Assembly (NCBI RefSeq): GCF_006440675.2
Contig: NZ_CP083951.1
Span: forward strand, 3,319,501 to 3,383,500
Source: Mesorhizobium sp. B2-8-5
GTDB taxonomy: Bacteria > Pseudomonadota > Alphaproteobacteria > Rhizobiales > Rhizobiaceae
DNA: 64,000 nt
Reading direction: 5' to 3'
Positions within the stretch are counted from its first letter, which is position 1. Each line of letters opens with the position of its first letter. Below are positions 16,931 through 24,961 of the stretch, piece by piece. The translations under genes were made by a program, and so were the position numbers. Below the pieces are notes generated by a model that worked only from the letters and a program-made list of their open reading frames with translations, was not told where the DNA came from and did not search any database.

Positions 16931-18046
16931 ATGCCCTGGAACGACAAGAGCGGTGGCGGCGGCCCATGGGGCGGCGGCGGCAATCAAGGGCCCTGGGGGC
17001 AGGGACCGAAAGGGCCAAGCGGCCCGCAGGGTTCGCCCCCCGATCTTGAGGATATCATCCGCCGCGGCCAGGACAGGCTGCGGCGCGCGCTTCCGGGAGG
17101 CGGCGGCGCCAGCCCGGCCGTGCTCGGGCTGATCGCGCTGGCCCTCATCGTGCTGTGGGCCTTCAAGGCGATCTACACCGTGCAGCCCGACGAAGTTGCG
17201 GTCGAACTGCGCTTCGGCCAGCCGAAGACCGAGCTTTCGCAGCCAGGCCTGCATTTCCACTGGTGGCCGATCGAAACGGTCGAGACCGCAAAGATCTCCG
17301 AGCAGCTCGTCAGCATCGGCGGCGGCTCGAGCAGCGGCTCCGGGCTGATGCTCTCGGGCGACCAGAACATCGTCAACGTGCAGTTCTCGGTGGCCTACCA
17401 GGTCTCCGATCCCAAAGCCTATCTGTTCGATGTCTCTGATCCCGACGGCATGCTGACCCAGGTCGCCGAGAGCGCCATGCGCGAAGTCGTCGGCCGGCGG
17501 CCGGCGCAGGACATCTTCCGCGACGACCGCCAGGGCATCGCAACCGGGGTGCGCGAGATCATCCAGGGCACGCTCGACGGCTACAAGACCGGTCTCCAGG
17601 TCAACGCAGTCTCGATCGAGGACGCGGCACCACCGCGTGAGGTGGCCGACGCGTTCGACGAGGTGCAGCGCGCCGAGCAGGACGAGGACAAGTTCGTCGA
17701 GCAGGCCAACCAGTATTCCAACCAGAAGCTCGGCCAGGCGCGCGGCCAGGCGGCGCAGGTCCGCGAGGACGCCGCCGCCTACAAGAACCGCGTCGTGCAG
17801 GAGGCGGAAGGCGAGGCGCAGCGCTTCATCTCCGTCTACAACGAGTACGCCAAGGCGCCCGACGTCACGCGCAAGCGCCTTTATCTCGAAACCATGGAGA
17901 AGATCCTGAAGGACTCGAACAAGGTCGTCGTCGAACAGGGCAACGGCCAGGGCGTGCTGCCTTACCTGCCGCTGCCGGCATTGCAGCCGAAAGCACAGCC
18001 GGCGCCGGCCCCTATGGGTGGTGTCACGACGGGAGGTAACCAGTGA
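16931..18046 (+). CDS. hflK: HflK subunit of the FtsH protease-regulating complex
   Basis: A 371-residue SPFH/band-7 protein. Residues 1-60 are Gly/Pro-rich (GGGGPWGGGGNQGPWG), usual for HflK. One membrane segment follows (AVLGLIALALIVLWAFKAIY), then the SPFH domain starting TVQPDEVAVELRFGQPKTEL. The C-terminal half is a charged helix (DEVQRAEQDEDKFVEQANQYSNQ...). With HflC it forms a membrane cage around FtsH. It overlaps hflC by four bases (GTGATG). Gene order hflK-hflC-DUF2065-degP is conserved in Rhizobiales. Confidence 0.95.
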   Translation: MPWNDKSGGGGPWGGGGNQGPWGQGPKGPSGPQGSPPDLEDIIRRGQDRLRRALPGGGGASPAVLGLIALALIVLWAFKAIYTVQPDEVAVELRFGQPKTELSQPGLHFHWWPIETVETAKISEQLVSIGGGSSSGSGLMLSGDQNIVNVQFSVAYQVSDPKAYLFDVSDPDGMLTQVAESAMREVVGRRPAQDIFRDDRQGIATGVREIIQGTLDGYKTGLQVNAVSIEDAAPPREVADAFDEVQRAEQDEDKFVEQANQYSNQKLGQARGQAAQVREDAAAYKNRVVQEAEGEAQRFISVYNEYAKAPDVTRKRLYLETMEKILKDSNKVVVEQGNGQGVLPYLPLPALQPKAQPAPAPMGGVTTGGNQ

Positions 18047-18987
18047 TGGCCAATCGTCTTCCCATCATCGCCGTGATCGCGGCCGTCCTTCTGTTCCTGC
18101 TCTATTCGTCGGTGTTCGTGGTCAATGCCGGCCAGCAAGCCATCGTGCTCAGGTTCGGCGAGATCATCGACGTCAAGAGCGAGCCCGGCATCTACTTCAA
18201 GGCGCCGTTCGCCTTCTTCGATGCCGACAGCGTGCAAATGGTCGAGAAGCGGGTGATGCGCTTCGACCTCGACAACATCCGCGTCCAGGTCTCGGGCGGC
18301 AAGTTCTACGAGGTCGATGCCTTCATCGCCTACCGCATCTCGGATCCGCGCACCTTCCGCGCAGCGGTGTCCGGTCAGGTCGAACTGGCCGAAGCCCGCC
18401 TGAGGACGCGTCTCGACGCGGCGCTGCGCCGTGTCTACGGCCTGCGCGACTTCGAAGCCGCTCTTTCGGAAGAGCGCGGCAATATGATGCGCGAGGTGCG
18501 CGATCAGCTTCGTCCCGACGCGACCTCGCTCGGCCTCGACATCGAGGACGTGCGCATCCGCCGGACCGATCTGACGGCGGAGGTCTCGCAGCAGACCTAT
18601 GACCGCATGAAGGCCGAGCGCCTGGCGGAAGCCGAGCGTCTGAGAGCGCGCGGCAACGAGGCGGCGCAGCGCATCAGGGCGCGAGCCGACCGCGAGGTCG
18701 TCGAGATCGTCGCCGAGGCGCAGAAGGAATCGGAAATCCTGCGCGGCGAGGGCGAGGCGCAGCGCAGCGCGACCTTCGCCGACGCCTATAAGCGCGATCC
18801 GGCCTTCTTCGACTTCTATCGCTCGATGAACGCCTACGGCACGGCGTTGGACAACACCGGAACGACGATGGTGCTCTCGCCCGAATCCGAGTTCTTCCGC
18901 TACTTCCGCGATCCGGACAGCAAGCCCGGGCCGGGACCTGCCGCGCCTGCGACGCCACCTGCAACGCAACCCGGCACCGCCCAGTAG
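18043..18987 (+). CDS. hflC: HflC subunit of the FtsH protease-regulating complex
   Basis: A 314-residue partner of HflK. An N-terminal membrane anchor (LPIIAVIAAVLLFLLYSSVFVV) precedes the SPFH domain (NAGQQAIVLRFGEIID through PRTFRAAVSGQVELAEARLRTRLDAALR). A long helix follows with QQTYDRMKAERLAEAERLRARGNEAAQRIRARADREV, the HflC signature. The C-terminal 40 residues are Pro/Ala-rich. It is translationally coupled to hflK by a four-base overlap and followed six bases later by the DUF2065 gene. Confidence 0.95.
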   Translation: MMANRLPIIAVIAAVLLFLLYSSVFVVNAGQQAIVLRFGEIIDVKSEPGIYFKAPFAFFDADSVQMVEKRVMRFDLDNIRVQVSGGKFYEVDAFIAYRISDPRTFRAAVSGQVELAEARLRTRLDAALRRVYGLRDFEAALSEERGNMMREVRDQLRPDATSLGLDIEDVRIRRTDLTAEVSQQTYDRMKAERLAEAERLRARGNEAAQRIRARADREVVEIVAEAQKESEILRGEGEAQRSATFADAYKRDPAFFDFYRSMNAYGTALDNTGTTMVLSPESEFFRYFRDPDSKPGPGPAAPATPPATQPGTAQ

Positions 18988-18993
18988 CGGGCG

Positions 18994-19179
18994 GTGCAGG
19001 ATTTTCTAGCGGCAATCGGCCTGGTCCTCGTGATCGAAGGGCTGGTCTATGGAGGGTTTCCGGCTTTGGCCCGGAAACTCGCTACTGAAGTGCTGTCGGT
19101 GCCGGAAAATGTGCTGCGGATCGGCGGGCTGGCGGCGATCGCCATCGGCGTCGGCATCGTCTGGCTGGTCCGCGGTTGA
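18994..19179 (+). CDS. DUF2065 small membrane protein
   Basis: A 61-residue protein made of two hydrophobic helices: FLAAIGLVLVIEGLVYGGFP and IGGLAAIAIGVGIVWLVRG, joined by ALARKLATEVLSVPENVLR. This is the DUF2065 pattern, found after hflC in many proteobacteria. It begins with a GTG at 18994, six bases after the hflC stop. Function is unknown; the conserved position suggests a role linked to HflKC or membrane proteostasis. Confidence 0.85.
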   Translation: MQDFLAAIGLVLVIEGLVYGGFPALARKLATEVLSVPENVLRIGGLAAIAIGVGIVWLVRG

Positions 19180-19324
19180 TGAAATTCCTTGGTGCCGAAG
19201 CGATTGACGATTTATCTTCCGCCGATAGCTATAGCCGCAAACGTGCCTTATTTTTTGCCAACATGAATCGGACAGGCGCCTTTGCGGATGCGTCGTTCCT
19301 TTTCTGAAACACCGGGAGGCCACG

Positions 19325-20842
19325 ATGATATCCGACACCCTGTTGCGCGCGGCGCGGCGCACCTTCTTCGCCGGCGCCACGGCATTCGCAGTCGGCATTG
19401 TTGCCGTTCCGTCCTTCGTCACGCCGACGATCGCCTCCGACGGACCGCCTTCGGTCGCCGATCTGGCCGAGCGCCTGCTTGGCGCGGTGGTCAACATCTC
19501 GACCTCGCAGACGGTGAAAGGCACGGAAGGGCCGGGCGCGGTGCCGATGCCGCAGCTGCCAGAGGGCTCGCCGTTCCAGGACTTCTTCGACGATTTCTTC
19601 AAGAACCGTGGCGGCGACAAGGGTGGTGCCGCGCAGAAAGTGCAGTCGCTCGGCTCCGGCTTCGTCATCGACGCCGAACAGGGCATCGTCGTGACCAACA
19701 ACCATGTCATCGCCGATGCCGACGATATCGAAGTCAATTTCTCCGACGGCATCACGCTGAAGGCGACGCTGGTCGGCACCGACACCAAGACCGATGTCGC
19801 GGTGCTGAAGGTCGACCCCAAGGGACACAAGCTGACGGCGGTGAAATTCGGCGATTCCACCAAGATGCGCGTGGGCGACTGGGTGATGGCGATCGGCAAT
19901 CCGTTCGGCCTGGGCGGCACGGTCACGGTCGGCATCGTCTCGGCGCGCAACCGCGACATCAATTCCGGCCCCTATGACGATTTCATCCAGACCGACGCCG
20001 CCATCAACCGCGGCAATTCCGGCGGCCCGCTGTTCGACGCCGAGGGCGAAGTCATCGGCATCAACACGGCGATCATCTCGCCGTCGGGCGGGTCGATCGG
20101 CATCGGTTTCTCCATCCCCTCGCAGCTTGCCGCCGGCGTCGTCGACCAGCTTCGCCAGTATGGCGAGACGCGGCGCGGCTGGCTCGGCGTGCGCATCCAG
20201 CCGGTGACGGACGACATCGCCGAAAGCCTCGGCATGGCAACCGCCAAGGGTGCGCTGGTGGCCGGCGTCATCAAGGGCGGGCCGGTCGACAACGGTTCGG
20301 TGCAGGCCGGCGACGTCATCATCAAGTTCGACGGCAAGGACATCCACGAAATGCGCGACCTGCCGCGTGTCGTGGCCGAAAGCCCGGTCGGCAAGGCGGT
20401 CGACGTCGTCATCGTGCGCAAGGGCGTCGAGCAGACCGTCAAGGTGACGCTCGGACGGCTCGAGGACAGTGAGAAGCTGGCCAGCGGCGAGAACGGCAAC
20501 ACCGACCAGGACAAGGGCGACAAGGCGACGCCTCCGGTATCGACGGCTTCGGTGCTCGGCATGACGGTCGGCGAGCTCAACGACCAGACGCGGCAGAAGT
20601 TCGGCATCGCGGCGGACGTGTCCGGCGTGGTCATCACCGATGTCGCCAAGAATTCGGCGGCGGCCGAGCGCGGCATCCAGCCTGGCGAGGTGATCACCGA
20701 GATCGCGCAGGAATCGGTCGGCACGCCGAAGGATGTGATGGACCGGATCGGCGCGCTGAAGGAGCAGGGCCGCAAGAACGCGCTCTTGATGCTGGCTTCG
20801 AAGACCGGCGAACTGCGCTTCGTGACGATCCGGATGGATTGA
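19325..20842 (+). CDS. degP: Do/DegP-family periplasmic serine protease
   Basis: A 505-residue HtrA protease. A signal peptide covers about residues 1-40. The catalytic triad is visible: His in IVVTNNHVIADAD, Asp in KTDVAVLKVD, Ser in NRGNSGGPLFDAEGE. Two PDZ domains follow (RRGWLGVRIQPVTDDIAESLG and the C-terminal VSGVVITDVAKNSAAAERGIQPGEVI). It degrades misfolded periplasmic proteins. It lies after hflK-hflC-DUF2065 with a 145-base gap, so it may have its own promoter. Its stop touches the remnant of a PIN gene. Confidence 0.94.
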   Translation: MISDTLLRAARRTFFAGATAFAVGIVAVPSFVTPTIASDGPPSVADLAERLLGAVVNISTSQTVKGTEGPGAVPMPQLPEGSPFQDFFDDFFKNRGGDKGGAAQKVQSLGSGFVIDAEQGIVVTNNHVIADADDIEVNFSDGITLKATLVGTDTKTDVAVLKVDPKGHKLTAVKFGDSTKMRVGDWVMAIGNPFGLGGTVTVGIVSARNRDINSGPYDDFIQTDAAINRGNSGGPLFDAEGEVIGINTAIISPSGGSIGIGFSIPSQLAAGVVDQLRQYGETRRGWLGVRIQPVTDDIAESLGMATAKGALVAGVIKGGPVDNGSVQAGDVIIKFDGKDIHEMRDLPRVVAESPVGKAVDVVIVRKGVEQTVKVTLGRLEDSEKLASGENGNTDQDKGDKATPPVSTASVLGMTVGELNDQTRQKFGIAADVSGVVITDVAKNSAAAERGIQPGEVITEIAQESVGTPKDVMDRIGALKEQGRKNALLMLASKTGELRFVTIRMD

Positions 20843-21215
20843 GTCCGGGAGCTTCGTTTGCGGTCTTGCGGTTGATCGCTGAAAGGCATGTTGGCCGTTG
20901 GTGACGACAGCACTGTTTCTTGAGTATGAAGCAGTACTGTCACGACCGGAGCAAGCGGCCATCCATCGCCTGTCAGCTGTTGAGCTAGATCGCTTGCTGG
21001 CCGGCTTTGCTGCCTTGGCGGAGCCTGTCGAGCTGCACTTTCTCTGGCGTCCGCAGTTGGCCGATCCGAAGGATGAAATGGTGCTGGGGGCGGCCGTCAA
21101 TGGCAGGGCAGATGCGCTGGTCACGTACAACCGCCGAGACTTCTCGACCGCCGAAGCTCGCTTCGGCGTTCCGGTCATCGGCCCGGCCGAGTTGCTGGAA
21201 GGAACACGAACATGA
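20842..21215 (+). pseudogene. Decayed PIN-domain toxin (VapC-like)
   Basis: Residues 1-105 of the open frame from 20898 (TTALFLEYEAVLSRPEQ, HFLWRPQLADPKDEMVLGAAVNGRADALVTYNRRDF) are the middle and end of a PIN toxin. The N-terminal strand with the first catalytic Asp (DTNVL) is missing. Immediately upstream, in another frame from 20842, SPGASFAVLRLIAERHVGRW then a stop matches the expected preceding helix. A single-base deletion near 20893 therefore separates the frames, and sequence before SPGAS has been replaced by degP. The toxin is almost certainly inactive. Its end overlaps the antitoxin start by four bases. Confidence 0.75.
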
Positions 21216-21472
21216 GCAAGGCAACATATCCTTTGAAGCTGCCCCTCTCGGTCAAGGAAGCGGCGGCGCGCCTGGCAAAAGCGGACGGTGTCTCGCTCAA
21301 TCAGTGGATCGCCTCGGCCGTGGCACAAAAGATCGGTGCCATGGAGACTGCGGCCGATTTCCTACGCCGACGGGCGGGCAATGCATCCGGCGCGGATTTT
21401 GCCAGGATTCTCGATCGGGTCCCGGATGGTCCGCCACAGTCCGGAGACGAACGTCCTTCTGAGAGGCATTGA
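21212..21472 (+). CDS. Antitoxin of a PIN toxin pair (RHH/HicB-like)
   Basis: An 86-residue protein: ATYPLKLPLSVKEAAARLAKADGVSLNQWIASAVAQKIGAMETAADFL. The KLPLSVKEAAARLAKADGVSLNQWI segment is the ribbon-helix-helix DNA-binding and dimerisation unit common in HicB-like and VapB-type antitoxins. The tail (RRRAGNASGADFARILDRVPDGPP) would be the toxin-neutralising part. The ATGA overlap with the decayed toxin shows they were an operon. It appears intact while its toxin is not, so it may persist as an orphan antitoxin. It ends abutting the converging GNAT gene. Confidence 0.8.
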   Translation: MSKATYPLKLPLSVKEAAARLAKADGVSLNQWIASAVAQKIGAMETAADFLRRRAGNASGADFARILDRVPDGPPQSGDERPSERH

Positions 21473-22036
21473 TCAGATACGCCGTGCCTGCCAATCCTCG
21501 CGCGACAGCCTGTACATGACATGCCGCTTGAGATGCGGATGGCTATCGGGGACGGCGGGATGGTCGAAATCGGCGGCGGGATCGACTCGCATGCCGAGCC
21601 GCTTCATGACAGCGATGGAGCGATGATTGTCAGCAACCGCGAACGACACGATTTCGCCGACGCCAAGCGTTCCGAAGCCATAGGCGAGCCAAGCTTCCGA
21701 CGCCTCGGTGACGTAGCCCTTGCCCCAGAATTCGGGTGCCAGCCGCCAGCCGATCTCGATGGTGCCGGGCGCCAGCACGTCGATGTCTTCCGTTCCGGAC
21801 AAACCGACAAAGCCGATGCATTCGCCGGTCGCGGCAATCTCGGCCGCGGCGAAGCCGTAGCCATCCTCATCGATCCAGGCGCGGACCTCGTCCATCTTGG
21901 CATCCGCCGCGGCACGGTCGCGGCGGAACGGGAAGAATTCCATCACGCGCTCGTCGGAGTTGATGCGATGGAAAAGCGCGCGGTCGCGCTCTTCCCAATT
22001 GCGCAGGATGAGACGCTCGGTGCGTATCGGCGTCAT
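21473..22036 (-). CDS. GNAT acetyltransferase, RimJ/RimL type
   Basis: A 187-residue N-acetyltransferase. It has the RimJ/L-like start TPIRTERLILRNWEERDRALFHRIN and the acetyl-CoA region EIGWRLAPEFWGKGYVTEASEAWLAYGF, followed by VADNHRSIAVMKRLGMR. This group acetylates protein N-termini or small molecules; the substrate here is unknown. I chose the ATG at 22036. A GTG at 22048 overlapping the serB stop is the alternative. It is downstream of serB on the same strand and may be co-transcribed. Confidence 0.85.
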   Translation of the reverse strand: MTPIRTERLILRNWEERDRALFHRINSDERVMEFFPFRRDRAAADAKMDEVRAWIDEDGYGFAAAEIAATGECIGFVGLSGTEDIDVLAPGTIEIGWRLAPEFWGKGYVTEASEAWLAYGFGTLGVGEIVSFAVADNHRSIAVMKRLGMRVDPAADFDHPAVPDSHPHLKRHVMYRLSREDWQARRI

Positions 22037-22044
22037 TGGAGACC

Positions 22045-22932
22045 TCACAAGACGAATTCATCCCGGCGATAGCCCTGGAGATAGAGCAGCGCGGTCAGAT
22101 CGCCGTGATCGATGCGGATGCGGGCCTGCTCGGCCACCGTCGGCTTGGCGTGAAGCGCGATGCCAGTGCCGGCAAGACGGATCATATCGAGGTCGTTGGC
22201 GCCGTCCCCAACCGCAATCGCGTCCTCGGTGGTCAGTCCGAGCCTCTTCGCGATGTCGAGCAGCGCTTCGGCCTTGGCGGCGCGGCCGAGGATCGGCTCG
22301 GCCACCATGCCGGTGAACGTGCCGTCTTTCTCGATCAGGCGGTTGGCGCGGTTTTCCTGGAAGCCCAGCATGGCGGCGATGCGGCTGGTGAAGACGTCGA
22401 AGCCGCCGGAGACCAGCGCCGTCCAGGCGCCATGGGCACGCATCGTTTGCACCAGCGCGCGGCCGCCGGAGGCGAGCGTCAGCCGATTGGCGATGATGCG
22501 GTCGACCACGGCGGTATCGAGGCCCCTCAGCAGGGCGACGCGCTCGCGCAAGGCGGGCTCGAAGGCGATCTCGCCATTCATCGAGCGCGCGGTGATCGCC
22601 GCCACATGATCCTTGACGCCGATTTCGTCGGCAAGCTCGTCGATGCATTCCTGGTCGATCATGGTCGAGTCCATATCGGCAAGCAGTATCTTCTTGCGCC
22701 TGCCTTCGGCCGGTTGGACGATGACGTCGACCGGCTCGGAAGCCAATGCGGCGCGCAGATTGGCGGTCATTTCGCCGATATCGGGCGTCCGCGGCAAAAC
22801 GAGATCGCAGGCAATGTCCGCGGCCAGCCAATCAACGGCGCTTGCGCCGGCGGCCCGCAAGGCCATATTCGCAAGCGAGGCCGGCACGGCGCGGGCTTCT
22901 GGACGGGATACTAAAGTGGCGATCAGCGGCAT
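22045..22932 (-). CDS. serB: Phosphoserine phosphatase
   Basis: A 295-residue SerB, catalysing the last step of serine synthesis. The HAD catalytic motif is LLADMDSTMIDQECIDELAD (nucleophile Asp plus acid-base Asp). Motif II is ALVSGGFDVFTSRIA, and the Mg-binding motif is AIAVGDGANDLDM. Residues 1-90 form an N-terminal regulatory region as in other alphaproteobacterial SerBs. The ATG at 22932 (MPLIATLVSRPEA) overlaps by 17 bases the 5' end of the divergent miaA gene if miaA starts at its GTG. Confidence 0.94.
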   Translation of the reverse strand: MPLIATLVSRPEARAVPASLANMALRAAGASAVDWLAADIACDLVLPRTPDIGEMTANLRAALASEPVDVIVQPAEGRRKKILLADMDSTMIDQECIDELADEIGVKDHVAAITARSMNGEIAFEPALRERVALLRGLDTAVVDRIIANRLTLASGGRALVQTMRAHGAWTALVSGGFDVFTSRIAAMLGFQENRANRLIEKDGTFTGMVAEPILGRAAKAEALLDIAKRLGLTTEDAIAVGDGANDLDMIRLAGTGIALHAKPTVAEQARIRIDHGDLTALLYLQGYRRDEFVL

Positions 22933-23866
22933 CGAACATTCCGGCAGGCAGGCGGGCGAAGGCCGCGTCAAGAACGCGATCCTGATAGCCGGGCCGACAG
23001 CCAGCGGCAAGTCGGCGCTGGCGCTCGATCTCGCCGAACGCGACGGCGGCGTCATCGTCAACACCGATTCCATGCAGGGCTATTCGGTGCTCGATGTCCT
23101 GACGGCGCGGCCAAGCGCCGCTGAAATGGCACGCGCGCCGCATTTCCTTTACGGCCATGTCCATCCCTCCACGGCCTATTCCACCGGCGCCTGGCTGCGC
23201 GACGTCACGAAGCTGATAGAAGACGGCGTGCTGTCGGGCCGACCGGTCGTTTTCGTCGGCGGCACCGGGCTCTATTTCCGCGCGCTGGCCGAAGGCATCT
23301 CGGACATGCCGGACATTCCGGCCTCCGTCCGCGAGCGCTGGCGCTACGAGCTCAAGGAACAAGGGGCCGAAAGGCTGCATCGCCTGTTGATGCGTGAGGA
23401 TTCGACCGTCGCCATGCAGCTCAGGCCGACCGATGGCCAGCGTATCGTGCGGGCACTCGAGGTGCTCGACGCTTCGGGGCGCTCGATCCTGGAATGGCAG
23501 GCGGCGCGCGGCCGGCCGCTGATCGATCGCGACAGCGCGCGTTTCCTGGTCATCGAGCCGGACCGGCAGCAACTGGTGCGGCGCATCGAGGCGCGTTTCG
23601 ACCAGATGCTCGACAAAGGCGCGCTCGACGAAGTGCGCCGGCTCATCGCGCTCGGCCTCGACGCGGATCTGCCGGCGATGAAAGCGATTGGCGTGCGCGA
23701 GCTGCAAGCGGCAATGGCCGGACAGTCGGGTTTTCCCGAAGCCATCGAACGCGCAAAGATCGCGACCCGGCAGTATGCCAAGCGCCAGTCGACCTGGTTC
23801 AGGCACCAACTGGGCGCGGAGTGGCGCAGGCTGCGGCCGGGCGACGAACCGACGCTCCCGGACTGA
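22916..23866 (+). CDS. miaA: tRNA dimethylallyltransferase
   Basis: A 316-residue MiaA, which adds a dimethylallyl group to A37 of tRNAs reading UNN codons. The P-loop is LIAGPTASGKSALALDLA, followed by VNTDSMQGYSVLDVLTARPS and VFVGGTGLYFRALAEGISDMP. The C-terminal part (RQYAKRQSTWFRHQL) is also typical. The only good start is a GTG at 22916 (GGGA seven bases upstream), which places its 5' end inside the divergent serB gene by 17 bases. Internal starts would remove residues just before the P-loop. Confidence 0.93.
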   Translation: MAISGIEHSGRQAGEGRVKNAILIAGPTASGKSALALDLAERDGGVIVNTDSMQGYSVLDVLTARPSAAEMARAPHFLYGHVHPSTAYSTGAWLRDVTKLIEDGVLSGRPVVFVGGTGLYFRALAEGISDMPDIPASVRERWRYELKEQGAERLHRLLMREDSTVAMQLRPTDGQRIVRALEVLDASGRSILEWQAARGRPLIDRDSARFLVIEPDRQQLVRRIEARFDQMLDKGALDEVRRLIALGLDADLPAMKAIGVRELQAAMAGQSGFPEAIERAKIATRQYAKRQSTWFRHQLGAEWRRLRPGDEPTLPD

Positions 23867-23991
23867 CGAAAAGCTTTTTCAATCAGCACCTTAAAATCCC
23901 TGGCTCTAATTCTCGCCAAGGTTGTCCGGGTTAACTGTCCGTAAGGTCCGCCATGCCATAACCTCGAGGCTTGTAGTGCCGCGGGGAGTAG

Positions 23992-24783
23992 ATGCGTTTC
24001 CATAAGGCGGAATCCGCATTTTTTGTCTTTATTTTCGTGATCCTGGCCGCAGGCCTGGTGACCTTCCACGCCTATGGCCAATTGCAGGACATCGCCGCCG
24101 ACCTCGATACCGCATCGCGCGTCGACAAAATCGTCTATCTCAACAAACTGCTGTTCGTCACCGGGGCGCTGCTGGCGACCGCGCTGTTCTTCGGCACCTT
24201 CTTCATCTACCCGCTGATCCGCGGCCAGGTGCGGGAAGAGGGCAAGCTCAGGGCCATGACGGTTTCGCTCAGCGCCCGTTCGCAGACGCTCGAGCAGGCG
24301 GCGCTCACCGACGGTCTTACCGGAATGCAGAACCGCCGCTATTTCGACGATGCGCTGCGCGAATATCTCCACGAATTTCGCCGGATCGACAGGCCGGTCG
24401 GACTGATGATCCTCGATCTCGATCATTTCAAACAGGTCAACGACACGCATGGCCATGACGTCGGCGACGAGGTGTTGAGGGCCGTCGCCGCGTGTCTGAG
24501 GGGCATGACGCGTTATCACGATGTGGTGGCGCGGCTGGGCGGCGAGGAATTTGCCGTCGTCACCCCCAATATGGATGTCGAATTGCTCGCCAGGTTCGCC
24601 GAACGCATCCGCAAGGCGATCGCCAACATGTCGATCATGTCGGGCAATGTGCGGCTGAAGGTCACCACCAGCGTCGGCCTTGCCGTCTGGGACCACAAGG
24701 AGAGCGCGGAGGATTTCTACCGCCGCGCCGACCGCCAGCTCTATGAGGCGAAGAAGCAGGGCCGCAACCGCGTCTGCGCCTAA
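23992..24783 (+). CDS. Membrane-anchored diguanylate cyclase (GGDEF)
   Basis: A 263-residue protein. Two hydrophobic segments flank a short periplasmic loop (AFFVFIFVILAAGLVTFHAY and LLFVTGALLATALFFGTFFIY), followed by a GGDEF domain beginning LTDGLTGMQNRRYFDDAL. The active-site motif is GGEEF, functional in many cyclases. The product-inhibition site RxxD lies five residues before it (RYHD). Other motifs are LDLDHFKQVNDTHGHDVGDEVL and RADRQLYEAKKQGRN. It is predicted to make cyclic di-GMP with feedback control. The short loop suggests sensing in or near the membrane. Confidence 0.92.
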   Translation: MRFHKAESAFFVFIFVILAAGLVTFHAYGQLQDIAADLDTASRVDKIVYLNKLLFVTGALLATALFFGTFFIYPLIRGQVREEGKLRAMTVSLSARSQTLEQAALTDGLTGMQNRRYFDDALREYLHEFRRIDRPVGLMILDLDHFKQVNDTHGHDVGDEVLRAVAACLRGMTRYHDVVARLGGEEFAVVTPNMDVELLARFAERIRKAIANMSIMSGNVRLKVTTSVGLAVWDHKESAEDFYRRADRQLYEAKKQGRNRVCA

Positions 24784-24926
24784 AATCTCATCATCAAATT
24801 CGTGAGGCTGGCCGTCTGGAGGCGCTTTCTGCGCTTCCGGTGCTCACGGACCCAAATGTCCGCTCCGCTCCGGTTCTCGAAAACGGCTCCAGCCGACTCA
24901 GCCTGACGAATTTCCTGACGAGATTT
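24783..24926. repeat. Large imperfect inverted-repeat element
   Basis: A left arm (24783-24821, containing AAATTCGTGAGGCTG and CTGGAG) pairs with a right arm (24887-24926, containing CTCCAG, CAGCCTGACGAATTT and GAGATTT) over about 39 bases with few mismatches. The central 65 bases hold a second dyad, CGGAC-CCAAAT-GTCCG. It fills the gap between two converging genes and ends close to the HerA gene stop. Structure suggests a dispersed extragenic element that could also terminate both transcripts. Confidence 0.8.
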
Positions 24927-24961
24927 ACCCATTCAAGCGGGGCTTCAGGCAGAGCGGAAAC

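Noticed and set aside
19229..21328. Minus-strand ORF of 699 residues
   Set aside because: Antisense shadow of degP and the toxin-antitoxin remnant; composition is His/Arg/Asp-rich and no domain is visible.
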